A stretch of 64,000 nucleotides of DNA, from the NCBI GenBank assembly GCA_001600875.1, contig BCLD01000025.1, positions 17,645 to 81,644 on the forward strand. Reading direction: 5' to 3'. Shown piece by piece: positions 1-11,784 of the stretch. Position 1 is the stretch's first letter. Every line of letters begins with the position of its first letter. Under the pieces are notes generated by a model that saw only the letters and a program-made list of their open reading frames with translations, did no database searches and was not told where the DNA came from. The stretch is from Solicoccozyma terricola. Its lineage: Eukaryota > Basidiomycota > Tremellomycetes > Filobasidiales > Piskurozymaceae. Made by a program: the position numbers and the translations under genes.

Positions 1-658
1 ACCTCGACCTACAACTGCTTTAGTGGAACGAGTGTGGAACGTGATTTTGTTGAGACACCTTCACAACTGCTGGAGGTATGGCTGGAGAGCCCAGAGATCC
101 TGCGGACCTTCGCCTTCAACCGGGCTGGAGAGCCCATTGATGACTTAACTCTCAAGGGCCTGATGATGATGGATAGGATAACAAGGCCTATTGGGACATG
201 GATTCAGTTATTCTTGTCCAAGCTTGCCGTTAGTATTCTTCTGTTGAGGTTTGAGAGCTGTGTCCCTGAGCTAATGACCCCCATCCCAGCTCAAATACTA
301 CACCCAAATCTTGCCCAATGGCAAGTTTGAAGGTGATACCGTTGAAATCTACAAGGAAACAATCATGAAGCATGGGTACTTTGAGTACATACCTGGATAC
401 CAATTTCAGCTCAGTTTTGGACATCTTGCCGGGTATGGAGCTGCCTACTATGGCTACCAGTGGGCATTGGCCATTGCTCGAGACATAGCGAGTGTCTTCA
501 AGGAGGTTGGAATGCTTGATCCCAACACCTGTCTACGATATAGACAATGTGTACTGGAGGTTGGCAGCTCTGTTGATGGGAAAGATATGGTTGAGGACTT
601 CCTTGGAAGACCATTCAGTAATGAGGCATATTCAAAGTGGTTGGCTGGCAAGGATTAA
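1..658 (+). CDS. M3-family metallopeptidase (thimet oligopeptidase/saccharolysin-like), C-terminal part
   Basis: This is the 3' end of a gene that starts left of the window. Exons are 1-228 and 290-658, with a 61-nt GT-AG intron and phase 0 on both sides. The reading begins just after the point where M3 peptidases carry their HEXXH zinc site, so the catalytic motif itself is outside the window. Seen here are SVERDFVETPSQLLEVW, which matches the VERDFVEAPSQMLENW block that follows the active site in this family, and SFGHLAGYGAAYYGYQWA, which matches the FGHLxGGYDAxYYGYLW substrate-binding loop. YRQCVLEVGSSVDGKDMV and FLGR match the usual C-terminal end. The family cleaves short cytosolic or mitochondrial peptides. 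The second intron boundary removes what at first looks like a frameshift. Identification is strong; the exact subtype is not determined. Confidence 0.8.
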
Positions 659-1216
659 GGTAGATAGGGGTAGACAGTGAGATGTATTATGACCATATTC
701 AAGTTTGCTAAGTGATTTACAATTTTCAAATGTATGATGGCAGGCTGTGGAGGGAGGTGCATTCTCAAACTGCAATTGAAGTGCTGAGGGACAGAAATCG
801 TCATCCTAGTGGAATGAAAGGGAGCAGATAACTATAATGTGTGGAAGAGGAGCCTTGGGATGAGACTGGGAATAAAGGAACTGAACAAATACATCATAAA
901 TGCTCCTCTCGACTCGATATCCCCCCTCTACAACACTGGCTAGGATTGTGCTCAGCAAACCAGTACCCACATCAGCTGAGCAAACCAAGCAGCATCCACT
1001 CGGGTAGGACTTTGTCACGGGAATTCCTCTGATACGCTACGACCTCCTATCGCCCTAGTCCTTCACCTTGGTCAGGTGATTCCTTGCTGCAACTCTGTGA
1101 AGTTGGCAACTGAACTAGGCTCCATCACTATCCACTCCACAATTCCTCTCGACTGCTTCCGGTGTGTTTGCACACCCGTACCTTGGCACTTCTCCGTCAA
1201 GGTCCGGTCGTAACAC
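659..1216. other. intergenic, nothing recognised
   Basis: Downstream of the peptidase gene. Short open frames occur on both strands but none shows recognisable protein features, and no RNA gene was seen. Confidence 0.5.
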
Positions 1217-2420
1217 ACTGTCAGGTGCTGGGCTTTCGGGTTCCGTGGGAGCGGTGGTCGAAGAAAGCATAGGCAGATGACGAATGATCGGGCCACTCGC
1301 AGTTAGATTCAGAACCGCCGTGAAGGTGAACGAAGTGACGGAGACAACAAGAGAGAGAGAGAATCGGGCTACGATGGATCGGTGGCCGGAAGAGATGAAG
1401 TAATTGAGGGAAGAGATCGTGCCGAAAGGTAGCTAATCTTAAGGCGATCGACAGAGGTGAAGTGTTATGCGCAGACGATGTATACTCCGCAGAACTAGGT
1501 CTAATACAGGGTGAGGTAAAGTGTAAGGATACGACCTTTCCCAGGCCTCCTCCTTACCGTTCCGCGGTGCCACGCTCCACGGATATTCGTCCACGTCGAT
1601 GCATCGACGCACGCACGGCCGTCTCAGCATCGTTCACCGTCCTCACGCCCGCCCAATCGCCCCTGGCGAACGGCGAATGACCGGGGACCGCTCCTGCGTA
1701 CGTCTTTCATCCTTTTTCTCTCTTTTTTCCTCTTTTTCATCTCGCTATGTGATATACGCGCGAGTACATATAACGGGAGCCCTCTACCTTCGGTGGACGG
1801 TCTTTTCCCTTTTCCTCACCCTGTATTAGACCTAGTTCTGCGTACTATACATCGTCTGCGCATAACACCTCCCTCGATCGATCATCCTTAGATTAGCTAC
1901 CTTACGGACAACGATCTCTTCTCTCACTTTCGACCCTCTCTCTCGGCCACCGATCCAGCATCGCCGATTCTCCCTCTCTCTTGTCGTCAACGTCGCTTCG
2001 TTCAACTTAACGGCGGTTCTGAATCTAACTGCGAGAGGCCCGATCATTCGTCATCTGCCAACGCTTCTTCGACAACGATTCTTCTGAAAGCCCAGCACCT
2101 GACATAAAGGGAAAAGACCATCCACCGAAAGGTAGAGGGTTCCCATATATGTACTCATGCATATATCACGTAGCGAGATGAAAAGAGGAAAAGAGGGATG
2201 AAAGATGGAATGCGAGAGCGGTCCCCGGTCATATGCCGTCAGCAAGGTGACCAGGCGGTACGCTGTCAGCGAGGGTGATGGTGCGGCGTCCGTCTGTGCG
2301 TGAACGATGCTGAGGTGGCCATTGATACGTTGATGTGTCGACGGTGGACGAATATCCTGGAGCGTGACGCCGCGGAACGGTAAGGAGGGGCCTGAGAAAG
2401 GTCGTATCCTTACACCTTCT
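1217..2420. repeat. two-module repeat in order A, B, inverted A, inverted B
   Basis: Module A (about 1217-1525) reappears as its reverse complement at about 1818-2104. Module B (about 1526-1815) reappears as its reverse complement at about 2105-2420. The copies are diverged by substitutions and small indels but align over almost their whole length, for example CAGGTGCTGGGCTTTC near 1220 against its complement near 2090. Reverse-complementing the right half gives B then A, a circular permutation of the left half. The simplest reading is a tandem (AB)n array with an inversion. No transposase or long reading frame is present inside. Confidence 0.8.
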
Positions 2421-3080
2421 TCAGCCATGGTCGACGGCTTCGTGTATGGTCAGATTCCACTGCGACGTATGAGTTGTCGGGCCGCTACCTCCACCGTGAG
2501 TGTCGGTGCTGGAGTTGATGTATTCAATGAGAATATCTCTGCCACTTTCTACTAAGGAGGTCAAATCGAAGTGGTTAGCTTGATAGGTTTAATAGGTAGC
2601 TTGGCACACTAGAGCTGCAAGAGAGGCAGATGATTGACGAATGGCAAAAATGAGGAGAGAAGCCAATGCTGCAGCGCAGCAGCTACCGGTGCAGCAATTA
2701 CATCCACCGAGGCTGTTGCGAATGAGAAAGGTACAGCGAAGAGCTGTTTGAACTGACGGACAAGGAAGATGATGTCGATGTCACTTCGGGGTGACGAGGT
2801 TATGACTGAAGAGAACTTGGTGCGTGTAGAAAGATCGCCCGAGGGAATGTCGACAGATATCGGTCTTATCGTGTGATATCATCTTGACTATTGATCAAAC
2901 GTCATGTTCCATAAATCATCACAATATTCCACACGAAGCGGTGACGAGATTCCAGTGCCACCACCACGGGCAATTTGGTGGGACATACATGTCGCGTAGG
3001 TGGCGCATATCTCGTCTCGGGAAGAATTCATGTTTCCGCCTGCTTCCGACCGTGGTAGCTCGGTCAATCCCGTCATCAAC
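2421..3080. other. intergenic, nothing recognised
   Basis: No coding region or structural RNA was recognised between the module repeat and the next gene. It probably includes the promoter of the gene starting at 3081. Confidence 0.4.
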
Positions 3081-3847
3081 ATGAGTTCGTCCCTGCAGCT
3101 TGAAGTAGCGCACCAGAGCATCCTCGTGGGCCTATCACTGATCGTGGCTGGTATGGTGTAGGTTAATGGTAGTTGAACTCGCACAAATCAACGCAACTAA
3201 CATTCGCCCACCCACGATTTTTGTAGCTATGGAAGTCAAGTCTCAGAGTCCAGGTTTGGACATTATGAGCTCAGGTTGGCCGTGTAGGTTTCCGCGATGT
3301 CTCCAAGTCCTCAGACCCCGCTCACACTCCTACGTTCACAGGCACATTGAGATGGAAGTCAACGGCATGCTCAGCCTACTTGGCGGTATGCTCTTGTTCG
3401 CATTAGACTACATTGGTTATGGCAGGTTATCACTACTCCAGACTCGTATCTTTCAGGCTGGGAATGTGTTCTCGATGTTAATAGTCACAATGGTGCAAGT
3501 TTGGGGTGCTGCGAATGATGTCTGGTTCCCCAGGGTATGTTGGCGAGCCTGTGATCTCAGGTGTAGATATGACCTTGGGGGTGTCAGACTGACCGATGGC
3601 TGTCTCTGGCTTTTGATTCGTGTACAGCTCATTAAACGAACAGGGTGAGTCGCTCTTCTGAGAAGGGAGGGCAATCAGATTGTTGACTAGTCGTTATAGG
3701 CTTGCTGCCCCTGATCCTTTCCTGTATAACATCTTCTTCCGCACACACGTCATCGGCGGGACTGTGTTATGCATTGCGTGGGCTGTCCTGTTGTGGGTGT
3801 GTGCTTTCAGCTGGAAGAAAGTGGAGAAGAAGATGAAGACGGCTTGA
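3081..3847 (+). CDS. small four-helix membrane protein, hydroxylaminobenzene mutase-like
   Basis: The hand-built model has exons 3081-3157, 3227-3274, 3342-3534, 3628-3644 and 3700-3847. All junctions are GT-AG, phases match, and the product is 160 aa. The fourth exon is only 17 nt. The protein has about four hydrophobic segments (near residues 10-28, 48-66, 75-95 and 125-148) and ends in a lysine-rich tail (SWKKVEKKMKTA). Between helices 1 and 2 it has HIEMEVNGMLSLLGGMLL, and helix 3 is followed by VQVWGAANDVWFP. These resemble the HLEGVMNG and WAATLLAALWGAG blocks of hydroxylaminobenzene mutase (HabA), which rearranges hydroxylaminobenzene to aminophenol. That assignment rests on remembered motif similarity and is moderate at best. 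The existence of a spliced membrane-protein gene is better supported. It lies alone between repeats and the Zn2Cys6 regulator. Confidence 0.55.
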
Positions 3848-4470
3848 TCGTTTAAGGCCATCACTGCGCGCTACTCGTTGCTGTCCCATGTGCGCGTGTT
3901 CAAAGAGGTGATTTATGAATTTGATGGGTGGGTGGGTGCTACGGGTGAGCTTTGATATTGTAGGGAGGGAGGGAGGGAGGGTTGTACCAAAAATAGTCAG
4001 GACCGCCCCGCCCATCGTACCGATCCGCGTGTGCCCATTCGATTAATTTTTCCGGAGAGGGGACTTTTGACAGGACACGTTTGGTCCGCATGACTCATGA
4101 TCAGACCCGTTCGGCTCCCGACGCATAAGTCGTGAGCGGTCAAGATGTGCATGGTGCGACTGCGACTGCGACTGCCGGGCAAATGAGGTGATTCCCAAGC
4201 GTTCCAGCCAAAACTACAGGAGAGATGGGACGGTGTGGGAGCGAACGAAGCGGCGTACAGAGAATCTAATGGCAGAGACGTACCATGATACTATCTGTAT
4301 GTATATCCTTGTGTGGCTAGTGTCTCAGTTCGAGTTAATACGCGTGCTTACGTCATCACGTCGCGGGTGGCGTCGGTGGCGTCGGGGTCGGCGTCGGTCC
4401 GAGTGCTCATCGTTCAATCGCCCGTCGCCGATGGGATTATTGGGAACAGGGATGCCGTGGTTCAACTGCA
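3848..4470. other. intergenic region with (GGGA)n tract, upstream of regulator gene
   Basis: Contains a GGGA tandem run at about 3961-3981 and a GGCGTC/GGTCGG-rich stretch at about 4361-4403. No gene was recognised. It includes the presumed promoter of the regulator gene at 4471. Confidence 0.4.
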
Positions 4471-7400
4471 ATGCCTCTGGACACCAGTGTTCCCAGACAG
4501 ATAGGTGGTGATGCTGCTCCTAACGACGACGCAGCTGTTCCCGATGCTAAACGGATACGGGTGCAGGTGACTTTCGATGCGTCGGCGGACCCTGCCAGCC
4601 AGCTTAGCAGATCGGAGCTGATGTTGTTGTTCTAACTCTTGCTTACCAACCACCAACCACCAACCACCACTCGACGTTGGACGTTGAAACGGTTAGCGAG
4701 CGTGCGATCCATGTAGACGTGAGTATTCATCGTCAATTGATGCGGTTTTCATTCGTGCTTGGGACTGATTTGTACCTGCCTGCGTGGTGTCATGGGTTAA
4801 CAGGAAGAAAGGTAACTCTCTCTCTACTCTTGTCCTGGCGTGGGAGTTCACTTGATCGTCATTGAAAACCACCCACTTATTTTTGATCCTAGATCCGTTG
4901 TGATGGAGCACTTTCCAGGAAAAGAAAACGTGAGAAGAAATGGTTTCCCCTCAAGGGGCGGGCGAGCGAGCACCGCACCGTACCGCACCGCACCGCACCC
5001 CATATACTTTGAATCTCAAAGCTTTTCAATTGAACAAACAGGTTGCTCGCATTGTAGTGAATTCCAAATAGACTGTACGTATATTGGTTCAGCGCCTAGG
5101 AAGGGTCCTCCAGCGGGGTGAGTGCGAGTTCCACCACCCATCTCGTCTCGTCGTATCATTTCGAATCATTTACACATATCCGATTTTAAAGATATGTGGA
5201 AGCTCTGGAGTTGAAAGTCAAGTTGTTGGAGAGAAGTATACGTCGAGTAAGCTCTGTTTTGCTTGGTCGGTTCACCTGTTTGCCAAATTGGGGAGCCATT
5301 GACCATTCCTCGTCCCATCCCCTCCACCCCTCCCCCCCCCCCCCCCCCCCTCTCCCCCACCCAGTCAAATCCATTCATCCACATCGCACAAATAGCTGGA
5401 CCTTCTATCCGCCAATCTGATTTCAACAAGCTTCGTTTCGAAGAAGAGATTTCAAATTTACATTTATCGGAAATTACATCCGGAAAAGATCATCAAGAGA
5501 ATATCAATGTACTTCGAATACAAGAAACACTTGAAGATGAAAATCATCCTATCGACTCAACTCCATCCGAAGAAGAAGAAGATAGTCAATCGGAGAAAGG
5601 ATATGAAATCGTACAACGTGATGAAGATGTAGAGAATTTAATGTTGAAAGAGTCACAATTGGAATTACGAGAAGGTGATCCATATCGATACATGGGGAAA
5701 TTCTGTGAGTCGTTTTTCGTAACCATTCGAAATCCTGTGATTAGCAAAATATCGATTCTGATTGGGGTTTCCCCCCCNCCCCCCCCCCCTCCCCCCCCAA
5801 CCCTCGGTTTCCCTTGAATCGTAAAGCTGCATTCCGTTTCTTCCCAGTACTCTCTGCGACACCTCGATCCGTGTCAACTGAAACCCGAGTCGGCGTTGAT
5901 GGTTCTTCTTCCCAATCATGGGACTATTCACAAAGTTTACAATCGAATCGTCACCTTGCTAATTGGAGTCTTCCTCCCTGGTATAATACGTAAGTTGCGT
6001 GCGAATGTGACCATCGTTGTGGGCGTGCAAATACCGGATTTTAAACATCACTTCTTCACACTCCCACTTCAGCGTATCAAAAATTCATACCCAAACCTTT
6101 GATGAGCGGAACTGGCCAGAGACGGGTTTGAGAGAACGCTTAACAGAGGCATACTTCGCCACACATAACCTAGTCATACCTATCCTCAATGCACGAATCT
6201 TTGAGAAGGATCTACGAGCAGCGAGATGGAAACGTGACCCAGGATTCGCTCGAGTGTGTTACATGATATTCGCTACCGCCGCACCAGCTTTGAACGATGA
6301 GCGAACCTATTGGCATGATCCTAAAGGTAAAGAAGCATCATCGGGGCCTCACGATGTTCGTCATTCCGCTGGTTGGATTTACGCCAAAGAGGCTCTCAGG
6401 ATTGGTAGACCAATTCTGGATATCAGCAATTTGGAGGATTTGCAATTTCATGCGGTAAGCGAACCTCTCTCTCATTTTTCGTTGAAGGAACCGACTCTAA
6501 AAAGCTCTCCTTCCCACTTCGCTGTTAAGCTCTTTGCGATTTTCATGGTGCAAAATGGCTCGATTTCAGACGCTTGGCATTACGTAGGACACGGTCTTCG
6601 CAAATGCGTGGATCTCGGTATCCATGTCCGAACTTCATTTCTAAGATTCCGAGATCCGGTCCTATTCGAACTTCACTCTCGGGTCTTCTGGGCTTTGGTC
6701 TTTTGGGATCGCGTGATAAGCGCAATTTTGGCAAGACCGCTGGTTCTACAAGACAAGGAGTATGTCTGATGTTAGGTGAAACCCCTAAATGGTCGCTGAA
6801 TTAGCCTTACATCCCCACCAGCATCGATATGGATTTCCCAACAGAAACCGACGAGGAATTCTGGTCAAGTTCGGGCTTGGGAAGGCAACCCGTTGGACAA
6901 CCTTCTAAAATAAGTGGGTTTAACGACATGCTGCGAGTATCGAACATAATCGCTACAGCAGTCGGCATCATGGTGCGTATTGTGAATGAAGCCACCTATG
7001 CCATTGTCACCGGCGCTCAGAATTCCGATACGCACAGAATGAAACTTGCAACAGTCGGAACAAGAACGCTGTCAATGCCAGACAGCGAAACTTGGCTGCA
7101 GTGAAACAGGCTCTTGGTGTTCTTGCCGCAGATGTGCCGGACCATCTTCGTCTGGGCTGCGCAAACCAAGACGATGCAACCTTTTTCGAGCAGAGTTGCA
7201 CGCTTGCTGCAACAACATCTTTCGCAGAGGTGAGTCTTTGTCCTTCAGATTGATCTTCACGAGGGCCGGGGCCTACCACCTGACGCTGCCTCGCTGGGGT
7301 GAAACAGATGATTCTGAATGCACCCATTCCTTTCGACTTTGAGTTTTCACCCTGGATACAAGACCCCTCGTCACGTCGAGCATGTTTGCAAGCAGCCAGA

Positions 7401-8001
7401 GCTTGTGCCAGAGTATGTCATTCGCAGAGTGGGACGGGCAGAATGAATCACTTGACATTTATCCCGCTCGTCACCGCTGGTGGAATGTTGCTAGCTGGAA
7501 TGAAATTCGGGGTGATTCATAAAATCACCGAAGAGGAAAGTTGCAATGACGAACAATTGGTTGATCTGTGTATTGACACTGCAACGAGGTTGCAAAGGTG
7601 GAACGCGGGTGCCGGTAGGTTAGCGTGAGTGTCTTTCATTGTGTGAGACTGCGACATCAGGTATTGAGGTGATTTTCGTTGTTTGGAATCATAGGGAAAC
7701 ATTCACCAAGGTGTTGCAAGCAATACGCGCCTTGTCCTCGGCGGGGAGCAATCCTGAACATGCAGCGGGAGACTCTTACAAAGCACCGCCGTTCTCGTGG
7801 GCTCTTGAAACAACCAGTGATTCTTTCTTTTGGCAGCAACTCCTATCATCGGACCAAATGTCTGTCAGCCTCAGTTCACCTTTCGCCGCAAATAGATGGC
7901 ATGAACAGCATTCAGCGCCTTCAAGCATCCCCCCAATGACAGATCCGGAACCGTTGTTGAGCATGTTGGCAGCGGGTGACCAGCCGCTTGAAGATGTATA
8001 A
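4471..8001 (+). CDS. Zn2Cys6 fungal transcription factor (Zn_clus + Fungal_trans)
   Basis: The 14-exon model is 4471-4566, 4697-4718, 4804-4811, 4893-4929, 5042-5117, 5192-5246, 5365-5704, 5848-5989, 6073-6454, 6530-6759, 6822-6972, 7038-7229, 7308-7624 and 7695-8001. It totals 2355 nt and 784 aa, with every phase matching. The zinc cluster is assembled from five small exons: RACDPCRRRKIRCDG, then CSHCSEFQIDCTY, giving all six cysteines. A linker and a short heptad region (EALELKVKLLERSIRR) follow. The middle homology region contains DPGFARVCYMIFA, WHYVGHGLRKCVDLGIH, RVFWALVFWDRVISAILARP and IDMDFPTETDEEFW, typical of Fungal_trans (PF04082). An alternative acceptor at 5826 would add 7 residues. 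One intron holds a poly-C run with an N. It is a nuclear DNA-binding regulator; the neighbouring sugar porters and GH43 enzyme suggest it controls sugar use. Confidence 0.92.
5327..5352 (+). repeat. poly-C tract in intron 6 of the regulator gene
   Basis: A nearly uninterrupted C run lies inside the intron 5247-5364. A second C run with an unresolved N lies at about 5771-5800 in the intron 5705-5847. Lengths are probably uncertain in the assembly. Confidence 0.8.
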
Positions 8002-8714
8002 CCATCTCCAGGAGGATCTGATTGTTGGACTTTGTGGAGGATGCTTTCGCTTTCTTGTCTTACTAGGCCGGCTTGTCGGGCGTTTGGTCGGGTGGCGGGG
8101 TCCGCAGGAGCATTTTCGGTGCTGGCGCATGCGAACATAATATAACATATGTTTCCAACAGACATCAGCATCAGTCATTTCCAATGCATTGCCCTGCATA
8201 CACACCATGACAGCGTATAGACATCCCATTATTCCCTTTCATACCGTTTCAATGGAACATTCCAGGTCTGACAGCTATGCTGATCCTCAAATGGAACGAG
8301 ACTCCGCTGCAGACATTGCAGGCTTCGCCACTGGTTAGCGGAGTTAAGCACCTTCTCCCTATCAGCGGCAAAGGACGGATAGGCGACCTATCTAGGATAG
8401 CCTGGCAGAAGACTCGAACCGAGCCGAGCCCACCGAAAATCGGAAAGACGCGGTCATCTTGGGAAGGATATCCTGGAGTAGCAGAAGAGCGTCAATCGCT
8501 TCCTCACTTTCGGAATAGGGGGCAAACCTGAAAACGATCAATATCCAGACCTTATTGTTATACATTTGCTACATACGGGTACAGGAAGTGACCCAGTTCG
8601 CACACGACGGTAGGGACACACAATTTCCTTTACCTATTCCAGGAGTACTACCTTGCACACTGAGACCATGTTTCCCCACTTTCCATTGATTGACGATAGG
8701 CGGATGCTTGTACA
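8002..8714. other. intergenic between convergent genes
   Basis: Lies between the 3' ends of the regulator gene (+) and the first sugar-porter gene (-). Short frames near 8200-8530 have no recognisable features. It probably holds the two 3' UTRs. Confidence 0.4.
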
Positions 8715-11223
8715 TTAGAGGCCGGCCTCCTCCTTCTCCGCAAGCCGTTCCTGAGCGCTGGTCGTAGCTTGGGCAAACCTCCAGGCGGGAAGACGCCTCT
8801 CAAACAGCTCGTCCAGGTCTCCGTAAGTGCGGCCTTTTGTCTGTAGAGAATTGTCCCAGGTCAGTGAATGCAATGGCATCATGGCGAGCGGGTGTTATCA
8901 CTCACCTCGGGGATGGAAAACCAAGTCAGAATCAAAAACACAGTGGCAGTGCCGCCGAAAAAGTAGCCGATCTTGACACCCCAATTGGCGCCTTGATTGG
9001 AGAGCATCAGGGGCACGGTGTAGTTCTGTTTGCGTCGTTTGCCAGTGAATACGTGTCAATACGTACGTGGATTAACTCTGGGTGAAGATGGTACTCACAA
9101 GGAGGATGCCTGAACAGGATTGGATGGCGGCAGCGATGCCGGCAGTCTTGGCTCGCAACAGCGGAGTAGAAAGCTCCACCAGAGAGACCCAACCTGCGGA
9201 TGCCCAGCAAACTCGGAGCTTGAGCTCTAGATGTCCAAGCATGAAAGCGGGCAGGACGAAGCTCACCGATGGGACCGAGGGATATCGAGTACGCAAAGAC
9301 CCCTTTGGAGGCAGCGACAAGGAACAGAACGTGGACGCAGGGCGGTACGATACCGCGTGAGCTGCTGTCTAGCGAATCGCGGAATGAGATTCGACTGGAT
9401 ACTCACAGACGGCACAGATCGAAATTAGACCAATCCCAGCGCCGGCAGACAGCTTATCCGACGTGCTTCCAAGCCCACCGATGATGAAGTTGCATGCCAC
9501 TAGAGCGGCACCTCCATAGATCAGGAGAGGACGTCTTCCAACGCGATCGATCAGGACGAAGGAGACGAGAATCCCGAGGATTCCGGTGCAAGAGATGATC
9601 ATGGAACCTGTGAAAGGATTCTTGAGGCCGGCAATCTGGAAAAAGTATGAGGCTGACAGGGGTGAAAGCGTTGAGCTATGTCAGTAAACAATGATTGGCG
9701 TAACCGAGCCAGTGGATGTATGTACGTACTATATCCCCAGACCAGGGAGCCACCGCTAAAGTTCTGTGAGAACGATGACAGGACCTTGTTAGAGTTGAAT
9801 CGCATTCAATCCGTCTCACACAGAAACATACCTGGAAGGTGAAAGGTATGGTCGAGATCAAGGTCCTTCGCAAGTTGGTTCCCTTGAAGCAAGCCACCCA
9901 CCCGAGTTGAGACGACTTCTCCATCAACGCCTTGGATTCCGCCACTTGGTACTCGATCGCCCTGTACTCGTGATCCACATCGTAGCCATCGATGGTGCCC
10001 GTGAGCCGAAGCATGGCCCTTTTGGCCTTTTCGGCGTTTCCTCGTTTGCACAGGTAGACTGAGGGGAGCGGTTTTCTTGTCAGCTAAAAAGTATCCTTCC
10101 TTGATCGAGGTAATGTCGATGATTGACATACCGGGAGATTCGGGCAGGAAGACAAGAACCGGGAGCCAAAGACCGACGATGGCGAATTCGGAATAGAAGG
10201 CACGGCGGTACTGCAGTGGGGCCGTCTGTCATCGTTGATGATGAGGGTGGTTTCAGCGCCTAGAAAGATCGAGGCACGGAACGGCTACGCGGAAGGGAAT
10301 ACGCACAGCCTGTAAGACCTGGAGCGCCACAGCAGAACCGAGTTGGCCGAAAGCCCAGAATAGGGAGAAGGCAGAAAGGTGGGTCCCCCTCATTTGAGGC
10401 ATGCTGATTTCGGAGATGTAGGACATGACCGCAGTGCCGATGAATCCACATGCCGCGCCGGTGAAGACTGTATGTACCGCCAGGGGAGGGTATTGTCAGT
10501 GTATCTTTTTACCACCAAAAAGTGCTATGCGATCAGCACGGCCAACCTTTGCTCAGCGTGTAAACCTGCCAGGTCTTTGCCAGAATCTCGACGATGATCG
10601 CCTACAATGGAAGAAGTCGAACAACAGGTCAGAGAATGCGGCGCAAACAGCGAACCGCCGACGGTGTTATTGGTTCCGAGGACTCACTAGAATCATGAGA
10701 ATAGTGAAGCACCACATGTTGAATTTTAGTCCTAAGCGGTCGGCGGAAAACGGAGAAGCAAATTGAAGGACGAGCTGCGAGACTTGAGGGATGGCACCCC
10801 AGATGGATATAGCAGTTGCATAGATCGCAAGATCACCGGTTGCAGGGTCATGGACGGTTCCCATTTGGTTGATAAAGCCTGTTCATCCGTTGGGAGAAGT
10901 GGCAGGAGGCTGCGTTCAGATCAGGCAGTTCCGATGGTGGGTCTACTAAAGCTTTAATATTGCTCACCTTGGTTCGCAACGATGTTACCCGGAAGAGTCA
11001 AAGTGTAACCGATATAGGTTCCCGCGATGGAGGATATGCAGCCGATGAAAAACAGCCTCTTGAACTTGCGAACGCTCTCCCAAAAGGTCAGGTCCGCGTA
11101 AGCAGAGTACGCCGGGGTGAGGTCGTGCCTCAGACTCAAAGAATCCACATCCTGGTTTCCCCCTGGATTTTCAACGAATTGGGAGACGTCCTTGTGCTCG
11201 TCTTGAACCAAAGATGCAGACAT
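8715..11223 (-). CDS. MFS sugar porter (hexose/oligosaccharide transporter)
   Basis: The 12-exon model on the minus strand is 10968-11223, 10688-10878, 10547-10601, 10307-10467, 10132-10225, 9832-10058, 9730-9763, 9407-9652, 9267-9368, 9099-9193, 8906-9025 and 8715-8840. It totals 1707 nt and 568 aa in frame. Sugar-porter signatures are clear: LPESPV before the central loop, DRVGRRPLLIYGG between helices 8 and 9, and IPETKGRTYGDLDELFERR at the C-terminal end. About twelve hydrophobic segments are spread along the protein. It is a plasma-membrane sugar:proton symporter by family. The substrate cannot be read from sequence, but the adjacent divergent GH43 gene suggests xylo- or arabino-oligosaccharides. 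It shares the promoter 11224-11784 with that gene. Confidence 0.92.
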
Positions 11224-11784
11224 GTGGGGCCCAGAGTCGAGAGTTGAATGGGTGGGTGCTGGCTGGCTGGATGTGAAGCTTGACGCCGAGATGAACGTCG
11301 TTTCCGGCTTTCGCCGCTGGCGATATTATATAGTCGAGTGGGATGCGGAGAGGACCATAACAGAGCGGAGGCAAGAAAATATATGAGCCGAGGTGGTAGC
11401 GCTCTCTCCGCTCAGCTCAGCCTGACAGGGACGCAAATGGGGGAAAGATGGGGAGATGGCGATGGGGGTGGAGCCCACGAATGGGTTGCACACCTACCGT
11501 AGATGCAAGAGCAGACTCGGATAAATGGCGGGGCCCGTCTGGAATGTCGGCACTCGGCATGTCCCGATTCCGTCTGGAATGACGCCGAACGCGGGGTCCG
11601 CTCTAGCCAGTGCGCCAGATCGGCAAGTTTCTGGCAAGATCCGGGTCCAGACGGGCACCGCGCGGGCCCCGCTCCTCCGATCGACATGGACATCGACAGT
11701 ACAAGCAGTATTCGCACGAATGAAATCTTCCTCACGGCGCAAGCAGGATAGTCTGCTCCCTTCACCTTCACCACAACAACAATA
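11224..11784. promoter_or_regulatory. divergent promoter of sugar porter and GH43 gene, with CGG-N6-CCG site
   Basis: This 561-bp region separates two divergent start codons. It holds CGG-N6-CCG at 11555-11566 (CGGCATGTCCCG), CGG-N8-CGG at 11518-11531 and a 12-bp direct repeat CCGTCTGGAATG at 11535-11546 and 11570-11581. CGG triplets in pairs are the usual binding sites of Zn2Cys6 proteins, and one such protein is encoded 3.8 kb away. Binding is inference. Confidence 0.5.

Noticed and set aside
170..300. Apparent frameshift in the M3 peptidase fragment
   Set aside because: A 61-nt GT-AG intron (229-289) joins the two frames in phase 0, so no lesion is needed.
4770..4900. Apparent loss of the second cysteine of the zinc cluster in the regulator gene
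   Set aside because: Reading the frame through 4770-4811 gave a degenerate motif. The 22-nt and 8-nt exons restore the complete RACDPCRRRKIRCDG block.
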